From the NCBI GenBank assembly GCA_040902885.1, contig JBBDWK010000092.1, positions 17,955-81,954 of the forward strand: 64,000 bases of DNA, given 5' to 3'. Shown here in pieces: positions 43,253 through 50,648 of this stretch; positions within the stretch are counted from its first letter, which is position 1; every line of letters starts with the position of its first letter. Position numbers and translations under genes: made by a program. Below the pieces are notes generated by a model. That model worked only from the letters and a program-made list of their open reading frames with translations, was not told the origin of the DNA and ran no database searches. The stretch is from JBBDWK01 sp040902885. Lineage in GTDB: Bacteria; Acidobacteriota; Terriglobia; Bryobacterales; Bryobacteraceae.

Positions 43253-44229
43253 TACTGCCCTGTACCCACGACGTTGCGCAAAGCTTCCCCTGCCGCGAGC
43301 CTCCTTACATTCTCCGCCACGTCCCGCATCCGCCCCGCGATGGTCTGTCTGGTCCATCCGGAAATATGAGGCGTCATGATCACGTTCGAGAGATCCTGAA
43401 ATGGAAACTCCGAAGGCAGGCACACGGCATCGGGCGGCGAGGGATAGCGGTACCAGACGTCCACGGCGGCGCCGGCAATCGCGGAATCGCGCAGCGCTTC
43501 GTACAATGCACGCTCCTCCACCACCCGCGCTCGCGCCACGTTGATCAGGAACGCGCCGGAGTGCATGCACCGAAGCTCTTCAGGCCCCAGAAGCCCAGTT
43601 GTTGCGGGCGTCAGAGGGCAGCACACCACTACGTAGTCCGCCGAGGGCAGGCGCCGCCGCCAGTTCTCCCACGAGGCGAACGCATCGACGGACTCCATCT
43701 TTAGTCCGCGCCGTGAGGTCACAGCGGTCACGTGCAGTCCAAATGCGTGCGCCCGTCGCGCCACCTCTTCGCCGATGTGCCCGAAGCCCAGAATCAGCGC
43801 GCGCTTCCCATATAGCTCCTCCTGTACGGGCGCTTCCAGCCGCACAAAGCCTTCCCACTCGCCCCGCCGCAGCCGGGCGTCGCTGTGGTGCGGCCTCCGC
43901 GCCAGCATCAGCATGCACATCAGCACGTACTCGGCGATGGACCGCTCGTGATGAAACGTGTTCGCAACCGGCACCCCTTCGCGCAGCCACTCGAGTCCCA
44001 TGCCGTCCAGACCCGCGCCGGGCACGTGCAGCAGGCGCAGGCGCGCGGCGCATTTCGAAATCTCTTCGGTCAGCGGCCCGCCGACAATCACTTCGGCGCG
44101 CTCGAACAGCGCGGCGGATTCGAGGGCCTTGCGAGGATGCGCCACGGCCTCGATCTCGTGGCCGGGAAGAAGACCGGCGAGCTGCTCCCGGCCCAATATG
44201 GCGATTCGCCCGAGAAGAATGATTTGCAA
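43249..44229 (-). CDS. D-2-hydroxyacid dehydrogenase family protein
   Basis: An NAD(P)-dependent cytosolic enzyme of 326 residues. The Rossmann motif GFGHIGEEVARRA is at about residues 148-160. The substrate-side residues include Arg in INVARARVVEERAL, a Glu/Asp in AAVDVWYRYP and the catalytic His in MTPHISGWT. Family members reduce 2-keto acids to D-2-hydroxy acids (glyoxylate/hydroxypyruvate, phosphoglycerate, others); the substrate cannot be chosen from sequence alone. The stop shares bases with the stop of the PQQ-propeller gene (TTAG, 43249-43252). Confidence 0.87.
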   Translation of the reverse strand: MQIILLGRIAILGREQLAGLLPGHEIEAVAHPRKALESAALFERAEVIVGGPLTEEISKCAARLRLLHVPGAGLDGMGLEWLREGVPVANTFHHERSIAEYVLMCMLMLARRPHHSDARLRRGEWEGFVRLEAPVQEELYGKRALILGFGHIGEEVARRAHAFGLHVTAVTSRRGLKMESVDAFASWENWRRRLPSADYVVVCCPLTPATTGLLGPEELRCMHSGAFLINVARARVVEERALYEALRDSAIAGAAVDVWYRYPSPPDAVCLPSEFPFQDLSNVIMTPHISGWTRQTIAGRMRDVAENVRRLAAGEALRNVVGTGQY

Positions 44230-44253
44230 CTTTCCATTATTGTCCGATCAGGG

Positions 44254-44259
44254 TATGAT
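44254..44259 (+). promoter_or_regulatory. Candidate -10 element close to the purC start codon
   Basis: TATGAT at 44254-44259 lies only 5 bases before the purC ATG. The best -35 at 17-bp spacing is TTTCCA (44231-44236), which is weak. If used, the message would be leaderless or nearly so. Confidence 0.4.
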
Positions 44260-44264
44260 CTTTG

Positions 44265-45191
44265 ATGCCCCCGAGTAAAGTTGACGGATTGGTGAACTTT
44301 TACCCGCCCGGTGTCATCCTGGAAACAGACCTGCCTGGAGTGCGCCGCTACGCGCGCGGAAAGGTTCGCGACATCTATGAGTTGGACGCCGCGCTGCTGA
44401 TTGTAGCCACCGACCGCATCTCGGCCTTCGACTGTATCCTGCCTACGGGCATTCCCGGCAAGGGCCGCGTTCTGACGCGCCTTTCCGTATTCTGGTTCGA
44501 TTTCCTGCGCAATGTGGTCCCCACTCACTTTCTCACCGCGGAGGCGCAAGACTATCCGGATATTCTGAAGCTGCACGAGGAATGGCTCGCTGGCCGCTCC
44601 ATGCTGGTTCGCCGCGCGCGGATGATTGAGATTGAATGCGTGGCGCGCGGGTATCTTGCCGGATCGGGATGGAAAGAATACCGGCAGACCGGCGCTATCT
44701 GCGGCATCCCCCTGCCGAAAGGGCTGCGTGAAAGCGACAAGCTGCCGGAGCCGATCTTCACTCCGGCCACCAAGGCCCAGACCGGCCACGACGAGAACAT
44801 CTCCTTTGACGCGATGTCCGCGCTGGTTGGCGAGGAACTGGCCCGCCGCTTGCGCGACCTCACCCTGGACATCTACAACCGCGCCGCCCGATATGCCGCG
44901 ACGCGCGGCATCCTGATTGCCGATACCAAGTTCGAGTTCGGCTTCATCGATGAAGAGTTGGTGCTTGGCGACGAGGTTCTAACGCCGGACTCTTCGCGCT
45001 TCTGGCCATCGGAAATTTACAAGCCGGGCGGCCCTCAGTTGTCTTACGATAAACAGTACGTGCGGGATTACCTGGAGTCGCTCGACTGGAACAAGCAACC
45101 GCCCGCGCCTCCGCTCCCGCCGGACGTGGCGGAGCGCACAGCGGGGAAGTATCGCGAGGCCTATCGCGCCCTCACCGGGAGAGATTTGTGA
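44265..45191 (+). CDS. purC: Phosphoribosylaminoimidazole-succinocarboxamide (SAICAR) synthase
   Basis: A cytosolic enzyme of 308 residues that joins CAIR and aspartate with ATP in purine biosynthesis. Motifs include RYARGKVRDIYELD, ATDRISAFDCILPTGIPGKG, IECVARGYLAGSGWKEY, the phosphate region TPATKAQTGHDENISF, and IADTKFEFGFID. Length matches the longer (about 300-residue) PurC form. A TTG one codon earlier is possible; ATG 44265 is preferred. It overlaps cvpA by 4 bp (GTGA), so the pair is translationally coupled. Confidence 0.95.
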   Translation: MPPSKVDGLVNFYPPGVILETDLPGVRRYARGKVRDIYELDAALLIVATDRISAFDCILPTGIPGKGRVLTRLSVFWFDFLRNVVPTHFLTAEAQDYPDILKLHEEWLAGRSMLVRRARMIEIECVARGYLAGSGWKEYRQTGAICGIPLPKGLRESDKLPEPIFTPATKAQTGHDENISFDAMSALVGEELARRLRDLTLDIYNRAARYAATRGILIADTKFEFGFIDEELVLGDEVLTPDSSRFWPSEIYKPGGPQLSYDKQYVRDYLESLDWNKQPPAPPLPPDVAERTAGKYREAYRALTGRDL

Positions 45192-45778
45192 CGCTGAACT
45201 GGCTGGACATCACGCTCGGCGGCGTGATGATCGTCTCCATCGTCACCAGCTTCATGAAGGGTTTCTCGCGAGAGATGGTGCGGCTGGCCGCCGCCGTGCT
45301 GGGCTTTTTCGCCGGCCTCTGGTTTTACGGCATCGCCGGCTCTTTCGTGCAGCCCTACGTCAGCTCGCGCGGCGTCGCCAATTTTCTGGGCTTCCTTCTT
45401 ATTTTCTTTTCCGCGCTGATAGCCGGGTCGCTGCTAGGGATGCTGCTCGGAAAGCTTTTGAAGTGGACCGGACTCGGCGGCGTGGACCGTCTGCTGGGAG
45501 CGGCCTTCGGGTTCGTTCGAGGCGCCGTGATCGCTTTGGCGCTGATTCTGGCAATTGTCGCTTTCGCGCCCGGTTCGGAGCCGGGCGAACTCACGCCGCC
45601 GCGCTACGTGGTGGATTCGCAAATCGCGCCGTACATTCTCGATTCGGCGCATATTCTCAGCGGTCTCGCTCCCTACGAGCTGAAACACGGCTTCGGGCAG
45701 CGTTACGAGCGGGTTCAAGAGATCTGGAAGCAGTCCCTGCGGAAGCGGGTTCGCGAGTTACCCAGTATCCAAATGTGA
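45188..45778 (+). CDS. cvpA: CvpA-family inner-membrane protein
   Basis: A protein of 196 residues with four hydrophobic segments (about residues 8-22, 32-54, 64-92 and 104-124). The family motifs MKGFSREMVRLAAAVLGFF and GGVDRLLGAAFGFVRGAVI are present. CvpA was found through colicin V production and is linked to purF in E. coli and to envelope integrity; its molecular role is not settled. Coupling to purC here parallels the purine link. The start is GTG overlapping the purC stop. Confidence 0.88.
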   Translation: MTLNWLDITLGGVMIVSIVTSFMKGFSREMVRLAAAVLGFFAGLWFYGIAGSFVQPYVSSRGVANFLGFLLIFFSALIAGSLLGMLLGKLLKWTGLGGVDRLLGAAFGFVRGAVIALALILAIVAFAPGSEPGELTPPRYVVDSQIAPYILDSAHILSGLAPYELKHGFGQRYERVQEIWKQSLRKRVRELPSIQM

Positions 45779-45784
45779 GATGAA

Positions 45785-46042
45785 ATGAAAGAAGAACTGG
45801 ATCGGCTGGTGGAGCACCTGATTGGAAATGGCTTTACGATGGAGGACGGCGTCTCGATTCTGGAAAAGGCTATGATCGCGCACGCCATGAAGCGCAACGA
45901 GGGCAACCGCTCGGCCGCGAGCAAAATGCTGGGCATTCATCGCAACACGCTGCAGCGAAAGATCGCCGAGTACCACATGGATGGCAGGAAGGCTCCGGTA
46001 AAGGCCGTGCGCCGCGCCACAGCCGGGCGCCGCAGCGCCTAG
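45785..46042 (+). CDS. Fis-type helix-turn-helix protein
   Basis: A protein of 85 residues. The C-terminal Fis/NtrC-type DNA-binding helix-turn-helix reads EGNRSAASKMLGIHRNTLQR (about residues 39-58), preceded by a helix ILEKAMIAHAMKR and followed by a basic tail rich in Lys and Arg. Stand-alone proteins of this kind act as nucleoid-associated factors or local regulators. It lies 6 bp after cvpA, so it is likely the third gene of the purC operon. Confidence 0.85.
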   Translation: MKEELDRLVEHLIGNGFTMEDGVSILEKAMIAHAMKRNEGNRSAASKMLGIHRNTLQRKIAEYHMDGRKAPVKAVRRATAGRRSA

Positions 46043-46070
46043 AGTTCAAGGAATCGTCTTCGATCGCATC

Positions 46071-46177
46071 GGGCAGGCGAAACTGCCCATAAGCGCTAAC
46101 TTAAGGCCTGACCAGCTTCCTGGCACAAGCCCGGGATGGCGATTACGTGGCCAAATGGATAACTTCCTAGTGGCCAC
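46071..46177. terminator. Two hairpins between convergent genes
   Basis: GGGCAG-GCGAAA-CTGCCC (46071-46088) is a perfect 6-bp stem just after the Fis-type gene. GTGGCCA (46147-46153) and TGGCCAC (46171-46177) form a second, looser inverted repeat just beyond the 3' end of the oppositely oriented permease. Neither is followed by a T tract, so factor-independent termination is only possible, not shown. Confidence 0.45.
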
Positions 46178-46187
46178 CAACCGGAAC

Positions 46188-48644
46188 CTATTTGTACCGC
46201 AGCGCGTGGATCGGATCGACCCGACTCGCGCGCATCGCCGGCAACCATACTGCAACCAGCGCAACTCCGACCAATATTACCGGAACCACAAAAAAGACTA
46301 GGGGATCCCACGCCTTCACACCAAACAGAAAGCTGGCGATCAAGCGTGTCAACCCAAAAGCCGCAGCGAGCCCGCACACCACGCCTGCCAGAGCCGGCTG
46401 CAGGCCCTGAAACACCACCATGTTTCGGATGTGGCTAGATTCCGCTCCCAGAGCCAGCCGGATACCGATTTCCTGAGTTCGCTGGGCCACCGAGTACGCC
46501 ATCAATCCGTAAATCCCGATAGCCGCTAGCAACAGCGCCGAGCACCCGAAAATCGTTAGCACCAGCATATTGAAGTTCTCCCTGGCCGTCGATCGCGATA
46601 GGATTTCTTCCATCGTGCGTATGCGCGCCACCGGTAGTCCTCCACTCGCCTGGCGCAGCTCATTCTGAATCACGGAACTTAACGACATTGGCGCCACCCG
46701 AGTCCGGATCACCCAAGCCCACGGGATCTGCAACGTCCGGTCTCCGGAGACCGAAAGCACGTACATGTTGGGGAGCGGGTCGCGATTGAGGGACATGTCG
46801 CGCACGTCGCCGACGACCCCAATGATCTGGCGCGGAGACTCACGCAGGAAAATGATTTGATCGTTCAACGGGTCGCTGTCCGGCCAGAAGTGCTTCGCCA
46901 ACGTCTGGTTGATGATGACCACTGGTGGGCCGCTCTCGTCCCGCTTCGTAAATGTGCGGCCACGCAGGACCGGAATTTTGAAGGTCTCGAAGTAGCCCGC
47001 GGAAACCAGCGTCCATACCGTGCCGCCCCGAGAATCCGGCCCTTCGGGACGTCCCGCGATTTCGAAGAGTTTGCCCAAGCGGTTCTCCAGAGGCACGCAA
47101 CAGGTGGTTCCCGCGACCTCGACGCCCGGAAGCAAACTGATGCGGCGAACTCCCTCGTGAATCACTTTAGTCACGCCCCCTGGCTTTTCGAACTGAGGAC
47201 CCGTAAGCGACATGCGCATCGTCAAAACGTTATGCGCATCGAAGCCAGGATTCACTTGCCGAATCGCGATGAAGGTTCGGATCAGCAGCGCCGCCCCGAT
47301 CAACAGCACCAGAGCCAGCGCCATCTCGGTAGTCACCAGCAGCGCCCGCGTCTTATTGTGTCGCAAGCCCGTGCCGCTGCGATTGCTGCTCTCTTTCAGC
47401 GTGCTGCTCAAATCCGCACGCGACGATTGCAGAGCGGGAACGAGTCCAAATAGAATGCCAGTCAGAATCGATAAGGCGAGCGTGAATCCTAAAACTCGCC
47501 AGTCGAGGCCCACATTGGAGCCGTCTAGCCCGATGCGCGGGATGTTGCCGGGGCTGAGACTCAGAATGGCGCGGATGCCGGCGTAGCCTGCCGCCAAACC
47601 CAAAACGCCGCCGACAAGCGATAGCATCACGCTTTCCGTAAGAAGTTGCCGGACAATCCGCCCGCGTCCGGCTCCCACCGCCGCACGAATCGCAATTTCA
47701 CGTTTTCGGTCCGTCGCGCGCGCCAGCAGTAAATTGGCTACATTCGCGCAAGCGATCAGCATCACGAAGCTGACCGCGCCCAGCAGAATCAGGAGGGAAT
47801 TCCGCACGCCGCCCACGATGGCATCCTGCAAAGGCTGCACACGGAACCCCGCCCTCCCGGGGAAATCGCCCGGCCACTTGCGGGCGTACTCCTGATAACT
47901 GGCTTGTAACTGCGCATTCGCGGCCGCCAGGGTGATTCCGGGTTTTAAGCGGCCGATGACATTGAAGGAGTGGCCATGCTCCGCGCTGTTGGGGTCAATC
48001 TGGAAGGGAATATAGACGTCCGGCGGCTCGGCGATTTCGATGTCGCCGTTTCCCAAGATTGTTTCTGAAATCTGACCCTTTTTGAGATCGGGACCCATCG
48101 TGCCGATGATTTCGTAGATCTCGCCGCTCAGCGTGATGCGTTTCCCGATCACCTGAGGATCGCCGCCGAAGTGCCGCTGCCAGAACCCATAGGCAAGCAC
48201 TGCCGTCTTCGGAGCCCTCGGCAGGTCGTCCTCGGCCGCAAAAGTGCGGCCATGCAGCGCATTCGCGCCGGACAGCCGGAAGAAGTCCCCGCTCACACGG
48301 GTTGCCTGAACCTGTTCCGGAAAGGCTTGGCCGGTGAGATTGACGACGTCGAAGGCGTAAGCTGAAACGTCCTGGAAGGCTCCGGTCTGCTGCAGCCACC
48401 AATTAAATTCCGTTGGCGAGGCCGTGCCGCCGTGGCCCCCTCGCTGAAACGTGTTCTGGAACATCACGATCCGTTCGGGATCGGGATAGGCGAACGGCTT
48501 CAATAGAACCGTGTTGACCACCGAGAAAATCGCGGTGTTCGTTCCGATGCCGAGCGCTAGAGCAGCGATCGCGGCGATGGTGAAGCTCGGCGTCTGGAGG
48601 AACATGCGGCCGGAGTGCTTCAGATCCGTCAGAAAGACATCCAT
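46188..48644 (-). CDS. MacB/ADOP-type ABC transporter permease
   Basis: An inner-membrane protein of 818 residues in the acidobacterial duplicated-permease family. Each half has a MacB-type periplasmic core (about residues 45-270 and 440-660) and an FtsX domain; FtsX segments are seen in VSFVMLIACANVANLLLARA with TDRKREIAIRAAVGAGRGRI, and in LLLAAIGIYGLMAYSVAQRT with QEIGIRLALGAESSHI. No ATPase gene is adjacent. These proteins probably export peptides or act in envelope signalling; the substrate is unknown. The open frame extends to 48890, but similarity begins near the ATG at 48644 (VFLTDLKHSGRMFLQTPSFT). Confidence 0.88.
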   Translation of the reverse strand: MDVFLTDLKHSGRMFLQTPSFTIAAIAALALGIGTNTAIFSVVNTVLLKPFAYPDPERIVMFQNTFQRGGHGGTASPTEFNWWLQQTGAFQDVSAYAFDVVNLTGQAFPEQVQATRVSGDFFRLSGANALHGRTFAAEDDLPRAPKTAVLAYGFWQRHFGGDPQVIGKRITLSGEIYEIIGTMGPDLKKGQISETILGNGDIEIAEPPDVYIPFQIDPNSAEHGHSFNVIGRLKPGITLAAANAQLQASYQEYARKWPGDFPGRAGFRVQPLQDAIVGGVRNSLLILLGAVSFVMLIACANVANLLLARATDRKREIAIRAAVGAGRGRIVRQLLTESVMLSLVGGVLGLAAGYAGIRAILSLSPGNIPRIGLDGSNVGLDWRVLGFTLALSILTGILFGLVPALQSSRADLSSTLKESSNRSGTGLRHNKTRALLVTTEMALALVLLIGAALLIRTFIAIRQVNPGFDAHNVLTMRMSLTGPQFEKPGGVTKVIHEGVRRISLLPGVEVAGTTCCVPLENRLGKLFEIAGRPEGPDSRGGTVWTLVSAGYFETFKIPVLRGRTFTKRDESGPPVVIINQTLAKHFWPDSDPLNDQIIFLRESPRQIIGVVGDVRDMSLNRDPLPNMYVLSVSGDRTLQIPWAWVIRTRVAPMSLSSVIQNELRQASGGLPVARIRTMEEILSRSTARENFNMLVLTIFGCSALLLAAIGIYGLMAYSVAQRTQEIGIRLALGAESSHIRNMVVFQGLQPALAGVVCGLAAAFGLTRLIASFLFGVKAWDPLVFFVVPVILVGVALVAVWLPAMRASRVDPIHALRYK

Positions 48645-48980
48645 AACGTATTTAGCGAAAGGTATCACAGGCATTTCCGAGAAGCACGAGTCGGGATTGG
48701 TGATGCTCCATCCGGAAGTTGTCCACTTGGACGGAAAATGGCCGATCCGCCGAAGTGAATCCAGGGGCAGGAGCACCGTTGTGCCAACTTCACAAACGCC
48801 GAACCGATCTCGGGCGGATGACGGTAGATCTGTATCGAAAGCTGGGATGGCAAAACCCGTAAGTGCGGCCCGATCCACGCTGCTTCTCACCGAAGCTCGA
48901 TGTCCTCCCCGGAAGCTTCGCGAACTGCCAGGGTAATCGCCGGGTGGCGCAACGTGAAGTTTTCATACCGCCCACCGACC
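48645..48980. other. Non-coding stretch upstream of the ADOP permease
   Basis: No gene, RNA or clear promoter is recognised here. Several overlapping frames are open on both strands, but none has a recognisable protein-like sequence. Confidence 0.5.
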
Positions 48981-49177
48981 ATGTCCACCTTCGGAACGCC
49001 GCCAGTCCGACCGGAGTGGGCACAGGCCAAGGCGTTTGAGAAAGGCTTGCCGTCCGCGCGAGTTGTTGGTTGGCGCACGCGGATCACTACGTCTTTCGCT
49101 CACACGAGGCAGACGTGGTGCGCGAAATAAATGCGTTCATCGCGAGCCTACCTTCGAAAGCCGACCGGCATTTCTGA
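48981..49177 (+). pseudogene. Frameshifted 3' relic of an alpha/beta-hydrolase gene
   Basis: In one frame the DNA reads AQAKAFEKGLPSARVV (ending near 49067). After a shift it reads AHADHYVFRSHEADVVREIN followed by AFIASLP (from 49073) to a stop at 49175-49177. Together these match the C-terminal end of alpha/beta hydrolases, including the catalytic-His region (H-A-D-H-Y-V-F). The 5' part with the nucleophile is missing. It is therefore a decayed fragment, not an expressed gene. Confidence 0.6.
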
Positions 49178-49195
49178 GCGGCAGCGGACGCGCCG

Positions 49196-49903
49196 CTACT
49201 TCAAAAGCGGCTCCAGAATAGCCATCACATTCTCCGCGGCCAGCTCGTTGCCGGCGGGCGTGGCATGAATGCCGTCCCGCAAGATGAACTTGGCTGGATC
49301 TTTCAGCACTCCCTCGAGCAGGAACGGAACCAGCGGCAGGTTGTGCTTCGCGGCAAGCTCCTTGTAGATATTCTCGAAACGGCGGATGTACTCGGGGCCG
49401 TAGTTCGGCGGCAGGGTCATGCCCACCAGCACGATGCGCGCGCCGGCCTTCCGAAGCTCCTGGATGATGCGGTCCAGGTTGTCGCGCGTCCTGTCCAGCG
49501 GCATGCCGCGCAGGCCGTCGTTTCCGCCCAGTTCCAGAACCACTATGTCCGGCTTCAGCGCCGTTACCGTGGAGACACGGTTGAGGCCGCCGGTGGTGGT
49601 CTCGCCGCTGATGCCGGCATTCACCACACGCCAGTCATGGCCGCGCGCCTCCAGCTTTTTGCGGAGGAAATCCGGGTAACTCAGACCAGGGTCGACACCG
49701 TGGCCAGCCGTCAGGCTGTCGCCGAAAGCCACAATCAGGGGACGATCGTCGTTGGGGTCCGGGGCGACAGCGGGCCCCGAGCCGGGATTGAGAGTGGGAC
49801 CGGCCGAGGACGGCGCGGAAATTTCACGCCGAGGATTCTCGCTCGTTCCCCCGCCGCACCCGAATAGCAGAAGGCAGAAACCGAGCAGGCAAACCAGCTT
49901 CAT
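49196..49903 (-). CDS. tesA: SGNH-family esterase/lysophospholipase lipoprotein (TesA-like)
   Basis: A protein of 235 residues with a lipoprotein signal (LLLFGC, Cys at about residue 16) and a Pro/Ser-rich linker. The SGNH hydrolase blocks are GDSLTAGHG (catalytic Ser, about residue 62), NAGISGET, LGGNDGLRG (Asn) and DGIHATPAG (Asp and His). E. coli TesA is periplasmic rather than lipid-anchored. The gene is divergent from ybbA-ybbP, the same arrangement as in E. coli, where the three proteins act together in handling hydrophobic compounds in the envelope. Confidence 0.9.
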   Translation of the reverse strand: MKLVCLLGFCLLLFGCGGGTSENPRREISAPSSAGPTLNPGSGPAVAPDPNDDRPLIVAFGDSLTAGHGVDPGLSYPDFLRKKLEARGHDWRVVNAGISGETTTGGLNRVSTVTALKPDIVVLELGGNDGLRGMPLDRTRDNLDRIIQELRKAGARIVLVGMTLPPNYGPEYIRRFENIYKELAAKHNLPLVPFLLEGVLKDPAKFILRDGIHATPAGNELAAENVMAILEPLLK

Positions 49904-49943
49904 CTCCTGCCATCATAATAAGGTTTGAGGGGACGCATCGAAT

Positions 49944-50648
49944 TTGCAGCCAATCATTCACGTAAGGGGCCTCACCAAAACCATCGACAGTGGTTCTCAT
50001 AAGGTCGAAATTCTGAAAGGCATCGATCTGGATGTGCCCGCCGGCCAGTTCGTCGCCATCATGGGGCAATCCGGAAGCGGCAAGAGCACCCTGCTGGGCC
50101 TGCTGGCCGGACTTGACACGCCGACTTCGGGAACCATCATCTTGGATGGCCGCGACATCACTGGCTTGGAAGAGGACGACCTGGCGCTGCTGCGAGGACG
50201 CACGATCGGCTTCGTTTTCCAGTCCTACCAGCTCATCCCGACGCTCACGGCCGAAGAGAACGTGCTGCTGCCGTATGAACTGGGCGGCGGCAACGGGGCG
50301 GACGGGGTGAAGCGGGCGCGCGAGCTTCTGGGCAGCGTCGGCCTCGACGACCGCCGCGACCACTACCCCGTGCAGCTTTCCGGCGGCGAGCAGCAGCGCG
50401 TGGCCCTGGCGCGCGCCTTCATGGTGAAGCCGCCCATCCTGATGGCGGATGAGCCTACGGGCAACCTGGATTCGGCCAACGGCCGCCACATTCTCGAGTT
50501 GCTGATCGAGCTGAACAGGCGTGAGGGCGCAACACTGATATTGGTGACGCACGACCGAACGCTGGCCGGGTCGGCCAGCCGGCTGGTGACGCTTTCCGAC
50601 GGCCTCATCGTGAGCGACGAGCTGCGCGAGCCGGCGGTACCGGCATGA
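49944..50648 (+). CDS. ybbA: ABC transporter ATP-binding protein, YbbA/LolD type
   Basis: A cytosolic ATPase of 234 residues. It shows Walker A GQSGSGKST (about residues 41-49), Q-loop VFQSYQLIP, signature LSGGEQQR, Walker B ILMADEPTGNLDS and H-switch LVTHDR. It belongs to the MacB/LolD/FtsE group that powers FtsX-type mechanotransmission permeases. The start is a TTG. The 3' end overlaps the permease by 4 bp, and the tesA homologue is divergent 40 bp away. Confidence 0.93.
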   Translation: MQPIIHVRGLTKTIDSGSHKVEILKGIDLDVPAGQFVAIMGQSGSGKSTLLGLLAGLDTPTSGTIILDGRDITGLEEDDLALLRGRTIGFVFQSYQLIPTLTAEENVLLPYELGGGNGADGVKRARELLGSVGLDDRRDHYPVQLSGGEQQRVALARAFMVKPPILMADEPTGNLDSANGRHILELLIELNRREGATLILVTHDRTLAGSASRLVTLSDGLIVSDELREPAVPA

